Assembly: GCA_002309255.1 (NCBI GenBank)
Contig: DBXI01000076.1
Span: forward strand, 101,494 to 107,651
DNA: 6,158 bases
Direction of reading: 5' to 3'
DNA from: Bacteroidales bacterium UBA1216
GTDB lineage: Bacteria; Bacteroidota; Bacteroidia; Bacteroidales; Paludibacteraceae
Below the pieces are notes generated by a model. That model had not been told where the DNA came from and searched no databases. It saw nothing but the letters and a program-made list of their open reading frames with translations. The position numbers and the translations under genes are program-made. Of the stretch, positions 1 to 6,158 are shown one piece after another; the first letter of the stretch is position 1, and every line of letters begins with the position of its first letter.

Positions 1-587
1 GTCTCGGCTACCACGTTGTTGCCGAACTTAAGCGACAGCAACCCTAACTCTTGGTTGATTTCCTTCAATCGTTCCTTCTTGTCTGCCGGCAGGTTAGCAC
101 CATTGTCGGCAAAACCCTTGTAGGTCTCGGTCAAGAGACGCATCTGCTCGGGCGTCAGATCCAGGCTCTCGCGCTGGTCATAAACAGCCTTCACGCGGGC
201 GAACAGCTCCTCGTTCAGAATGATGCCGTCACTCAGCTCGCTCAGCATTGGCGACACCTTCTCGGCTATATCGTTCATCTCATCGTTGCCATCGGCTTCG
301 AGCACATTGAAGAATACGCCCACCACACGGTCGAGTAGCAGACCGCAACGGTCAAGTGCTACGATAGTGTTCTCGAAGGTCGGCGCCTCCTCGTTGGCGA
401 TGATGGCATCTACCTCGGCTTTGTTCTGGCGGATAGCCTCCTCAAAGGCAGGCATGTAGTGCTCTAACTTAACCTGATCAAACGCCGGCACACCATAAGG
501 CGTCTGAGGCTGATCAAGCAACGGATTACTCTTGTTGCATGCTAATACTGTCATAGCAATTGCTCCTAATAATAAAATTTTCTTCAT
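1..587 (-). CDS. dcp: Peptidyl-dipeptidase / oligopeptidase of family M3 (Dcp-like), lipoprotein, N-terminal part
   Basis: Partial gene. It starts at an ATG at 587-585 and runs off the left edge after 195 codons with no stop. The start MKKILLLGAIAMTVLAC is a short lipoprotein signal peptide with the lipid-attachment cysteine at residue 17. The mature part has the typical N-terminus of Bacteroidota M3 peptidases: NPLL, then TPYGVPAFDQVKLEHYMPAF (residues ~30-49), then EEAIRQNKAEVDAII and APTFENTIVALDRCG, a helical region that caps the active-site channel. By family knowledge, Dcp-type M3 enzymes are zinc metallopeptidases of about 680-700 residues that release C-terminal dipeptides from oligopeptides. 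The HExxH zinc motif lies in the missing C-terminal part, so activity cannot be judged. The lipid anchor suggests it works in the periplasm or at the outer membrane, perhaps in peptide nutrition. It could be another M3 subtype, such as oligopeptidase A-like, but the N-terminal motifs fit Dcp best. An A-rich leader replaces a Shine-Dalgarno site. Confidence 0.88.
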   Translation of the reverse strand, partial: MKKILLLGAIAMTVLACNKSNPLLDQPQTPYGVPAFDQVKLEHYMPAFEEAIRQNKAEVDAIIANEEAPTFENTIVALDRCGLLLDRVVGVFFNVLEADGNDEMNDIAEKVSPMLSELSDGIILNEELFARVKAVYDQRESLDLTPEQMRLLTETYKGFADNGANLPADKKERLKEINQELGLLSLKFGNNVVAE

Positions 588-604
588 TGTTGTTCTTTTT
601 TTTT
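588..604 (-). promoter_or_regulatory. A-rich translation initiation region of the dcp-like gene
   Basis: Read on the minus strand, the bases just before the ATG at 587 are nine A's (604-596) followed by GAACAAC. There is no GGAGG-like sequence. Bacteroidota genes generally lack Shine-Dalgarno sites and favour A-rich leaders, so this run supports 587 as the true start. I found no convincing Bacteroidota promoter (-7 TAnnTTTG with a -33 TTG) in the 85-nt gap upstream. Confidence 0.55.
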
Positions 605-665
605 GCGCCCTTCGTGATGTCGTGATCACGTGATATCGTCATCTCGACAGGATTGGGGCGCCCTT
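605..665. repeat. Intergenic period-8 tandem repeat (CGTGATNN) bracketed by GCGCCCTT direct repeats
   Basis: This fills most of the 85-nt gap between the AsmA-family gene and the dcp-like gene. Starting at 613, the plus strand reads in 8-base units: CGTGATGT (613-620), CGTGATCA (621-628), CGTGATAT (629-636), and the diverged CGTCATCT (637-644). The block is also an imperfect palindrome centred on CACGTG (627-632): between 612 and 647, 14 of 18 base pairs match, so either strand could form a hairpin. GCGCCCTT occurs on both sides as a direct repeat (605-612 and 658-665). Because GGGCGCCC is itself palindromic, 605-610 can also pair with 656-661 as an outer stem. No U-run follows on the transcribed (minus) strand; the hairpin is followed by A's, so it is not a standard intrinsic terminator for the AsmA gene. 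Confidence 0.7.
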
Positions 666-672
666 TTCAACT

Positions 673-3600
673 CTATTTTATTCTAACGTTTTTCTCCATC
701 GATTGTTTGATGCGCTGTCTGAGTTCAAGCGACTGCGTATCGGCTTTCTGGTACCAGTGCGGGCGGAAGTCCTGTGCGAACTTGCACTTGGCGAGCTTGA
801 TGCTCAGGTTATCCATCGAGCCGCTCACGTTCACGCCCAGGTAGATCGGACTGAGTACGTTGATATCGTAGTCGAAGGTCATGTTCGTATTATGCCGTCC
901 GCCCAGCGCCACCATGTAGTTGTCCATCTGCACGCAGAGCGGATAGACGTCTATCTCGTTCTTGTAGATCGTGATCTCGGCATTGATGGAGTCGATCTTG
1001 TTCTCTGTCTTCTTGTTGAATAGCAGCAGTCGGCTGATCTCGGAGAACGTCTCGCCATCCAGCACCACCAGATCCTTGCCTGTCAGCGAAGCCGCACCGC
1101 GCAGGGTGCTCATCTTCGGCTTGTACTGGCTGTTCAGGTAGGTTTCGGCCGCCAGGTGGAACTCCGCAGCGCCCTTGAACGAACTCAGCATAGGCATCAT
1201 GCTCTCCAGGTCGGGGATGATGCTGGTCAACTCATCCAGATCCACATCCAGCATGTGATAGTCCAGACCCATGTACAGGTGGTTACGGCGCGGCGTGCGG
1301 TACATAGCTGTCAGTTGCAGCTTGGCTGCACGGCACACAAAGCCCACCTCATCCAGCACCAGCGTGCCGTCGTTCACATAGATGCCGCCTTGCAGGTTCT
1401 TAGCCACCTGGTTAAATATCTCCACCTCGCGCATATGTGTGTTTAGCGCCAAGTTGACATCCGTTGGCACCAGGAAAGGCTCGATCTCTTTCTTCTCCTC
1501 GCCCCCGGCAACGGAATCAGTGCTTTCGACTTTCGACTTTTGACTTTCGCCTGCCGCCGTCTCCTCGCTGCCGCTGTCGTCGCTGAACCACATCAGTAGC
1601 TGGTTGGCGTCGCAGTGCTCGGATTCGATCTCCAGCACACCTTCCAGGATCGTATCGTGGCGGAACCACTTGCCTATGTTCCGTACGTATCCTTTCAGGC
1701 TCAGGTCGGATTGGCCTAACTCGATGCGTGAGTTGTCGATGTTCATCTCGCGGTTGGAGTAGTTGAAGTCGATCGACGGGATCACCACCGGCTCGGGTAT
1801 GCGCTCCGGCATGTTGAGCTCACCGTTCTTCAGATCTACCTTCAGGCGCGGGTTCCATTGCAGCAGCACATTCTTCCCCTTGGCGTTATAGCGTGCTGCG
1901 GCTTCCAGCGCCAGTGTGCCTGTCGTGGCAGCTAACTCGTTGCCCACCTTAGCCTGCAAGGCTTGGGTGTTGATCTTCGCCTTCAGGCGCGGAGCGGATT
2001 TGTCTTTCCGTCCTCCGCTGATAGCCGCCTCGAGCTGAGTGGCTTGTAGTTGGCCGCTTATGTCCTTGAAGAACCCGTCCAGTGATTGGCAGTCGAGCGT
2101 GGCTCTAACCACAGGCATCACCGTTGTATCCTTTGTGTTATATTCGGCATAAGCCGACAGTCTGGGCGCATCAATCACGCCTCCCATCGAATCCATCTGC
2201 ACCTCTATCGGCTGTGCGGATTGCACTCCTACGGCTGCGTACAGCACCGGGTCGTCGGATAGCACATCCCCCGCCTCCAGACGGATAGCAGAGCGCTGCA
2301 GCTTGGCGGTGAGCGGTGTAGCCATCGCGAAGTCCACGCGGTCGGTGTTCAGGTCTATGCGCGCCCAGTTCACCTTGGGCTGAGTGGGGTGGGCGTTAGG
2401 CAACTGAACGGTTGCGTGGGTCTTGCCCAGGTTGGCTACCATCGAGTCCATCCGGTAGTGGATATCCGTGAGCGTCAGGTCGGCTGCTATCTGCCCCTTC
2501 TGCAGGTTCATCTTCGTCAGGTCATCCAGGCTGATCTTCGCGCTGAGTGTACCGCGCGTGCGGCCTTGCAGATCCATCTGTTTGGGCAGGAAGTAGTCGA
2601 AGTCCGTCAGGTGGGCGTCCAAGTCGATCTGCAGGTCAAGCATCATCTTTCCCAACAGATCATTGACCTTGCCTTTGGCTGCCAAACGGCTCTGCTTGGT
2701 CTCGGCCGACAGGCTGTTGATTACTACGTTCGAGATCTGCCCTTTGTTGAGGTTGAGATCGGCATCGACGTTGAGCGCGAGCTTGCGCAGGGTGTACGGA
2801 AAGGGTTTGTAGCTTCCCTCTGCCTCATCCAGCGTGAGGTGTGCTGTCACGAGCGGCATCTGCTGCTCGCTGTACGCGCCGCGCGCTGTGGCATCCAGGC
2901 TGACCACGCCGTCGATATCTATATCTTTCAGTCCGGCGGTGAAGGTAGCCGGCACGAGTGCCAATAGCGGTTTGATCTGCCACTTACCTGTGCTGATTGT
3001 GGCGTTGAGGTCGATAGCGTCACCGAGTGTCACCTCGCCCTCTGCACGCAGGTTGAACTCATTGAGCGCCAGACGCAGACCGTCAAAGGCGAAATGCATC
3101 TTTTCCAGGTTCATCGCCATGGGTGCAATCAGCTCCAGGTGCAGCTTGTCGGCGTAGGTATCACCCTTCAGTTGAGCGCATACATCATGGGCATCCAGCG
3201 CGATGAGCATATCGTCCCAACTCTCCGCCTTGGCGCTCAGCTCTGTAGCTCCGAACGACGCGTTGATGGTGTCCTTGGCATCCACAAAGGTGATGCCGCG
3301 TGCCTGCAGATGCAATCCGTCCACCTTCAGCTCCTTGAATGGCAGACTGAACGCTGTCGTGTCCTCCTCCGTCGTGTCCGGACTACTGACGAATACAGCA
3401 AGGTTGTTCTCGCCGCCGGCGTTGATGAAGAAGTTCACGCTTGCACCCTCCAGTGCCAACTCGTGCACATGCAGGTTCTTGTTCGTTAGGAACTCCTGCA
3501 CATCCACCGTAGCCACCACGTGACGGGCTTCCACCACCGTGTCGTTCTGCGCACCCGTCATCGGATTAACCAGCAGCAACCCGTCGGCACGCAATCCAAA

Positions 3601-3801
3601 CCGCGGGAAGGTGGAGAAGAACGTCAGATCGACCTCACCTATCTCGTACTGGCAAGTGATGAACTTGCCGGCGGCCTCACGGGCGATAGGTGTCAGACGA
3701 GCAGGCGTGAACACCACATACACAGCGATGCACACTACCGCCACCAGCGTCAGCAACAAGCCGCCTATCGTCCAACCTATGATCTTTAGTGCACGTCTCA
3801 T
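673..3801 (-). CDS. AsmA-family envelope protein (inner-membrane anchored, Bacteroidota type), 1042 aa
   Basis: Complete gene, ATG at 3801-3799, stop TAG at 675-673. One N-terminal membrane helix (residues ~8-32, IIGWTIGGLLLTLVAVVCIA) anchors a very long non-cytoplasmic part rich in alternating beta-strand segments. The AsmA signature follows the helix: a stretch ending VDLTFFSTFPRFGLRADGLL (residues ~57-76), then VEARHVVATVDVQEFLTNKN and LALEGASVNFFINAGGENNL. The C-terminal ~200 residues, with repeated LSSFKGAAEFHLAAETYLN-like strands and SPIYLGVNVSGSMDNLSIKL near the end, match the AsmA C-terminal region. By family knowledge, AsmA/TamB/YdbH-like proteins form long beta-groove bridges thought to carry phospholipid between the membranes or to assist outer-membrane assembly; the role of this one is inferred. 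A charged, low-complexity linker at residues ~735-770 contains a translated period-7 repeat. The start overlaps the stop of the upstream lipoprotein gene (ATGA), suggesting translational coupling. Confidence 0.88.
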   Translation of the reverse strand: MRRALKIIGWTIGGLLLTLVAVVCIAVYVVFTPARLTPIAREAAGKFITCQYEIGEVDLTFFSTFPRFGLRADGLLLVNPMTGAQNDTVVEARHVVATVDVQEFLTNKNLHVHELALEGASVNFFINAGGENNLAVFVSSPDTTEEDTTAFSLPFKELKVDGLHLQARGITFVDAKDTINASFGATELSAKAESWDDMLIALDAHDVCAQLKGDTYADKLHLELIAPMAMNLEKMHFAFDGLRLALNEFNLRAEGEVTLGDAIDLNATISTGKWQIKPLLALVPATFTAGLKDIDIDGVVSLDATARGAYSEQQMPLVTAHLTLDEAEGSYKPFPYTLRKLALNVDADLNLNKGQISNVVINSLSAETKQSRLAAKGKVNDLLGKMMLDLQIDLDAHLTDFDYFLPKQMDLQGRTRGTLSAKISLDDLTKMNLQKGQIAADLTLTDIHYRMDSMVANLGKTHATVQLPNAHPTQPKVNWARIDLNTDRVDFAMATPLTAKLQRSAIRLEAGDVLSDDPVLYAAVGVQSAQPIEVQMDSMGGVIDAPRLSAYAEYNTKDTTVMPVVRATLDCQSLDGFFKDISGQLQATQLEAAISGGRKDKSAPRLKAKINTQALQAKVGNELAATTGTLALEAAARYNAKGKNVLLQWNPRLKVDLKNGELNMPERIPEPVVIPSIDFNYSNREMNIDNSRIELGQSDLSLKGYVRNIGKWFRHDTILEGVLEIESEHCDANQLLMWFSDDSGSEETAAGESQKSKVESTDSVAGGEEKKEIEPFLVPTDVNLALNTHMREVEIFNQVAKNLQGGIYVNDGTLVLDEVGFVCRAAKLQLTAMYRTPRRNHLYMGLDYHMLDVDLDELTSIIPDLESMMPMLSSFKGAAEFHLAAETYLNSQYKPKMSTLRGAASLTGKDLVVLDGETFSEISRLLLFNKKTENKIDSINAEITIYKNEIDVYPLCVQMDNYMVALGGRHNTNMTFDYDINVLSPIYLGVNVSGSMDNLSIKLAKCKFAQDFRPHWYQKADTQSLELRQRIKQSMEKNVRIK
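1523..1550 (-). repeat. Period-7 tandem repeat (AAAGTCG type) inside the AsmA-family gene
   Basis: On the plus strand there are four consecutive 7-base units: CTTTCGA (1523-1529), CTTTCGA (1530-1536), CTTTTGA (1537-1543) and CTTTCGC (1544-1550, last base changed). On the coding strand this reads as AAAGTCG/AAAGTCA units. It is translated without a frameshift as ESQKSKVES (residues 752-760), within an acidic and polar linker (SEETAAG before, TDSVAGGEEKKE after). A 9-base direct repeat TCTCCTCGC flanks the region at 1494-1502 and 1560-1568, spaced 66 bases apart, which is a whole number of codons. Confidence 0.75.
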
Positions 3802-4283
3802 TTAGGACTAACAATTTTAGAGAAGTAGAATTTGATTGACGAATGATCTTTCTCGTAATATACCAGATCGGTGTCGGTTAGCTTGGAAACCACATACACC
3901 TTCGGGTTCTCCGCACCTTCGTTATCCATCAGGTGGATCTCGGTGAGTGTACCGCTGGTCTTCAATTCGTACTTGAACCAACCGTTACCCGGATGCCCCA
4001 GCTTCTCTCTGTTCCACAGCAGGTACTCCTCGAAGGTCATCTCCGGATCTTCCCACTCGCTGTCATCCCACTCGTAGCCCAAGTAGTATGGATACTCCTC
4101 CGAACGCTCCGAGGTGAAGCGCACGTAGTGCTCCGTTCCGTTCTCCTGCCAGTAACTCTGTAGGTCGCTTACGTTGAAGGTTGGAGTATTGCTGCTACCT
4201 CCGCCACCTAACAACGAACAACTACTCAATACAAGGCCTACCACTGCGGCCAGCGCCAAATAATAGATCTTTTTCATTTTCAT
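3798..4283 (-). CDS. Small lipoprotein of unknown function, 161 aa
   Basis: I do not recognise a named family. The protein opens MKMKKIYYLALAAVVGLVLS and has a clear lipobox LSSC with the lipidated cysteine at residue 22, then a Gly/Ser spacer (SLLGGGGSSN). The spacer lacks the acidic residues after cysteine that act as a surface-export signal in Bacteroidota, so it may stay facing the periplasm. The mature domain (~130 residues) is rich in aromatic and acidic residues and predicted beta strands: LQSYWQENGTEHYVRFTSER, GNGWFKYELKTSGTLTEIHL and KLTDTDLVYYEKDHSSIKFY. The W, VRF, LTEIHL and SIKFYF strand pattern resembles lipocalin-like Bacteroidota lipoproteins, but this is inference only. An ATG at 4316 would add 11 residues overlapping ileS. 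I chose 4283 because the signal peptide starts there, 4 nt after the ileS stop; 4277 (MKK) is also possible. The stop TGA overlaps the AsmA-family start by 4 nt, so the two may act together at the envelope. Confidence 0.82.
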   Translation of the reverse strand: MKMKKIYYLALAAVVGLVLSSCSLLGGGGSSNTPTFNVSDLQSYWQENGTEHYVRFTSERSEEYPYYLGYEWDDSEWEDPEMTFEEYLLWNREKLGHPGNGWFKYELKTSGTLTEIHLMDNEGAENPKVYVVSKLTDTDLVYYEKDHSSIKFYFSKIVSPK

Positions 4284-4287
4284 ATCG

Positions 4288-6158
4288 TTATGCTTTAGAA
4301 ATTTTAACTGTTGCATTCATGTCCTCAATCAGTGTGCCGTCCTGCAGGCTGTCCACCAGTGTGATGCTGTTAGCCAGCACCTGCGATGCGATGTACTCGC
4401 CGCAATGCTCCACGGCGGCGTTGATGGCGTCGTCGCGGACGATCTGCACATGGATGCGGTCGGTGATATCCAAACCGCTGGATTTGCGCAGGTTCTGCAA
4501 TCGGTTGATCAGCTCGCGCGCTACGCCCTCTTCAACAAGTGAAGGCGTCAGCTCTATATCCAGCGCGATGGTCAGCACGCCGTTGTTCTGCACCAACCAA
4601 CCCGGCATATCTTCGGTCAGGATCTCCACGTCTTCGGCGATGAGCTGATAGTTGACAGTTGACAGTTGATAGTTGCCTTCGGACTCCATCTGTGCAATTT
4701 GCTCCTGCGTCATGGAAGCGATCTCTGCGGCTACGGCTTTCATCTGAGCGCCTACTTTCTTACCTAACACCTTGAACTGCGGCTTGATCTTCTTCACCAG
4801 TCGGATCTCTGACTTGTCTGCCGGCACGATCACCAGCTCCTTCACGTTCACCTCGGCGCGGATCAGGTCGGCTACATGCTGCAGCGCTTGCAAGGTCTGC
4901 TCGTCCTGCACGGGGATAACCGCTTTCTGCAGCGGCTGGCGGACGTTCTTCTCCGCTTTCTTCCTCAGCGACAGGATCATCGAGGTTGCCTGACTTGCCA
5001 GGTACATCGAGCGCTCTAAATCGGTATCGATCATCGCCTCGTCGGCTACAGGCCAGTCGCTCAGGTGCACGCTTGTGCCAACGAGGTCGCGGTAGAGGCG
5101 GTCGGCATAGAATGGTGCGTTGGGTGCCATGAGTTGGGCAACGGTACGAAGGCAGGTGTAGAGCGTACTATAAGCCGCCTGCTTGTCGGCATCCATCTCA
5201 CCGCCCCAGAAACGTTTGCGGTTAAGGCGCACGTACCAGTTCGAGAGGTCATCCTGCACGAAATCGGAGATAGCACGACCTGCTTTTGTGGGCTCGTAGG
5301 CCTCGTAGGCTTCGGTCACCTCTTTGATCAGCGAATTGAGCTTGGAGAGTATCCACTTGTCAATTTCTGAGTAGCCTGACGTTAGGGTTGACTGTCGGTT
5401 GACCGTCGAGAGCACCCCACTGCACGCTGTTTGCGGGGACTCCGCAGGTTGACCGTCGGTATTCTCCGCTGGTATCCAGCTATCGACATTCGCATACAAG
5501 GCAAAGAATGCGTAGGTGTTGTACAGCGTGCCGAAGAACTTCCTGCGTACTTCCGCCACGCCCTCCGGATCGAACTTCAGGTTGTCCCAAGGTGCGGAGT
5601 TGGTGAGCATGTACCATCGGACAGCATCTGCGCCGTAGGTGTCCATCGTACCGAAGGGGTCAACAGCGTTGCCCAGACGTTTGGACATCTTCGCACCTAC
5701 TTTGTCAAGCACGAGGCCATTGCTTATTACGTTCTTGAATGCCACCTTGTTCTCTATCATCGTGTGGATGGCATGCAGCGTGAAGAACCATCCGCGTGTC
5801 TGATCCACACCCTCTGAGATGAAGTCGGCGGTGCGGGGTGCATCCTGGTTCTCGAACGGGTAGTGGTTCTGTGCATAAGGCATTGCGCCAGAGTCGAACC
5901 ACACGTCGATCAGGTCAAGCTCGCGCTTCATCGGTTTGCCGCTGGGTGATACAAGGATGATGCTGTCTACATACGGACGATGCAGGTCGATGTTGGTTGG
6001 TCTGTAGTTCTCGGACGAGTAGTCGCCAACCTTGAAGTTAGGCCAAGGATTAGCCTTCATGAAGCCTGCCGTCACTGATTTCTCTATCTCGGCAAACAGC
6101 TCTTCGATCGAACCGATGCACAGTTCCTCTTGTCCGTCCTCGGTGCGCCAGATGGGCA
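4288..6158 (-). CDS. ileS: Isoleucyl-tRNA synthetase, C-terminal 622 residues
   Basis: Partial gene: the frame is open to the right edge (first full codon at 6156, stop TAA at 4290-4288). A GTG at 6075 is internal, since homologous sequence (PIWRTEDGQEELCIGSIEEL) lies upstream of it. The enzyme attaches isoleucine to tRNA-Ile in the cytoplasm. Visible landmarks, counted from the first full codon: end of the editing (CP1) region, DVWFDSG at 84-90, GVDQTRGWF at 116-124, and the ATP-binding KMSKR loop at 156-160, within a stretch ending KMSKRLGNAVDPFG. Then WYMLTNSAPWDNLKFDPEGV, the helical anticodon-binding domain (EIDKWILSKLN through LSDWPVADEAMI), and a C-terminal extension (KPQFKVLGKKVGAQMKAVAA to ARELINRLQNLRKSSGLDIT). 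KMSKR instead of KMSKS is normal for this eukaryote-like IleS type, which is about 1150 residues in Bacteroidota, so roughly half is present. Two repeat-derived stretches (residues ~233-258 and ~495-504) sit in the linker before the anticodon domain and in the C-terminal extension. Confidence 0.96.
   Translation of the reverse strand, partial: PIWRTEDGQEELCIGSIEELFAEIEKSVTAGFMKANPWPNFKVGDYSSENYRPTNIDLHRPYVDSIILVSPSGKPMKRELDLIDVWFDSGAMPYAQNHYPFENQDAPRTADFISEGVDQTRGWFFTLHAIHTMIENKVAFKNVISNGLVLDKVGAKMSKRLGNAVDPFGTMDTYGADAVRWYMLTNSAPWDNLKFDPEGVAEVRRKFFGTLYNTYAFFALYANVDSWIPAENTDGQPAESPQTACSGVLSTVNRQSTLTSGYSEIDKWILSKLNSLIKEVTEAYEAYEPTKAGRAISDFVQDDLSNWYVRLNRKRFWGGEMDADKQAAYSTLYTCLRTVAQLMAPNAPFYADRLYRDLVGTSVHLSDWPVADEAMIDTDLERSMYLASQATSMILSLRKKAEKNVRQPLQKAVIPVQDEQTLQALQHVADLIRAEVNVKELVIVPADKSEIRLVKKIKPQFKVLGKKVGAQMKAVAAEIASMTQEQIAQMESEGNYQLSTVNYQLIAEDVEILTEDMPGWLVQNNGVLTIALDIELTPSLVEEGVARELINRLQNLRKSSGLDITDRIHVQIVRDDAINAAVEHCGEYIASQVLANSITLVDSLQDGTLIEDMNATVKISKA
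4646..4673 (-). repeat. Period-7 tandem repeat (AACTGTC/AACTATC) inside ileS
   Basis: Four consecutive 7-base units on the plus strand: TGATAGT (4646-4652), TGACAGT (4653-4659), TGACAGT (4660-4666) and TGATAGT (4667-4673). The outer and inner pairs are identical. The array is translated as NYQLSTVNYQL (visible residues ~495-505), visibly repetitive at protein level (NYQL twice). It lies between the helix ending IAQMESEG and the strand EDVEILTEDM, where IleS homologues normally have a short, variable hairpin loop, so insertion or replacement there should be tolerated. Confidence 0.78.
5386..5459 (-). repeat. GGTTGACYGTCGG repeat insert in a linker of ileS
   Basis: On the plus strand the word GGTTGACYGTCG occurs three times: at 5386-5397 (Y=T), 5397-5408 (Y=C, directly adjoining) and 5447-5458 (Y=C). 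Between the last two copies is a small inverted repeat, TGCGG (5432-5436) with CCGCA (5442-5446) around a 5-base loop. The stretch is read in frame and gives GQPAESPQTACSGVLSTVNR plus QSTLTSG, a polar, low-complexity peptide. It lies between LYANVDSW and EIDKWILSKLN, the junction of the catalytic and anticodon-binding domains. From memory, Bacteroidota homologues have about 15 residues here against 38 in this protein, so some 20-25 residues look inserted. Confidence 0.65.

Noticed and set aside
588..672. Intrinsic terminator after the AsmA-family gene
   Set aside because: Hairpin potential exists, but on the transcribed minus strand it is followed by A's, not U's. On the plus strand the short TTTT after 663 follows a long, imperfect stem with no plus-strand gene to end.
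2389..2967. A 192-codon open frame on the plus strand, antisense to the AsmA-family gene
   Set aside because: It lies wholly inside a well-supported gene on the other strand, has no recognisable domain, and its residue make-up looks like a codon shadow. The same applies to the other plus-strand frames across the window, including 51-338, 3094-3489, 4181-4648 and 5431-5817.
4284..4316. Longer start for the lipoprotein at ATG 4316 (MQQLKFLKHND extension)
   Set aside because: The extension overlaps the end of ileS and would put charged residues before an otherwise ideal lipoprotein signal peptide that starts at 4283 or 4277.
5061..5276. Minus-strand 71-codon frame overlapping ileS in another frame (and a similar one at 5705-5902)
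   Set aside because: Both are out of frame with the clear ileS coding sequence, are rich in Arg/Pro/Ser/Thr as expected of shifted-frame translation, and show no frameshift in ileS that would call for them.
5677..5691. KMSKR in place of KMSKS as a possible damaged active-site loop
   Set aside because: KMSKR followed by LGN is the usual form in this type of IleS, and the surrounding catalytic motifs are intact.
6073..6075. GTG at 6075 as the start of the synthetase
   Set aside because: The frame stays open to the window edge and the upstream residues match IleS, so the gene is simply truncated by the window.

Overview
The window looks like chromosomal DNA of a Bacteroidales bacterium (phylum Bacteroidota). 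The clues are the IleS variant with a KMSKR signature, the long AsmA-like envelope protein of the Bacteroidota type, a lipoprotein-type M3 peptidyl-dipeptidase, and start sites preceded by A-rich leaders rather than Shine-Dalgarno sequences. I cannot place it below order level. There are four genes, all on the minus strand, so the window reads right to left. I see no tRNA, rRNA, CRISPR array, transposase or phage gene.

In transcription order: (1) the C-terminal half of isoleucyl-tRNA synthetase (ileS, 6158 to 4288), cut by the right edge; (2) four bases later, a small lipoprotein of unknown function (4283 to 3798); (3) overlapping it by 4 nt (ATGA), a 1042-residue AsmA-family protein (3801 to 673); (4) after an 85-nt gap, the N-terminal 195 residues of a lipoprotein peptidyl-dipeptidase of family M3 (Dcp-like, 587 to 1), cut by the left edge. 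The first three are packed tightly enough to be one transcript. The fourth may be read through or have its own start. Apart from ileS, which is housekeeping, the genes all point to the cell envelope: a lipid-anchored protein, an inner-membrane-anchored AsmA-like protein and an exported peptidase.

The most notable thing is not a gene. Four short-period repeat blocks lie in 6.2 kb. One is intergenic (period 8, CGTGATNN units, 613-644). Three lie inside reading frames without breaking them: a period-7 AAAGTCG-type array in the AsmA gene (1523-1550), a period-7 AACTGTC/AACTATC array in ileS (4646-4673), and a GGTTGACYGTCGG-containing insert in a variable linker of ileS (5386-5459). They look like dispersed microrepeats, usually expected between genes, that have entered coding sequence at loops and linkers and are translated. 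That is the most likely undescribed signal here. I see no defence system, biosynthetic cluster or other new multi-gene system.
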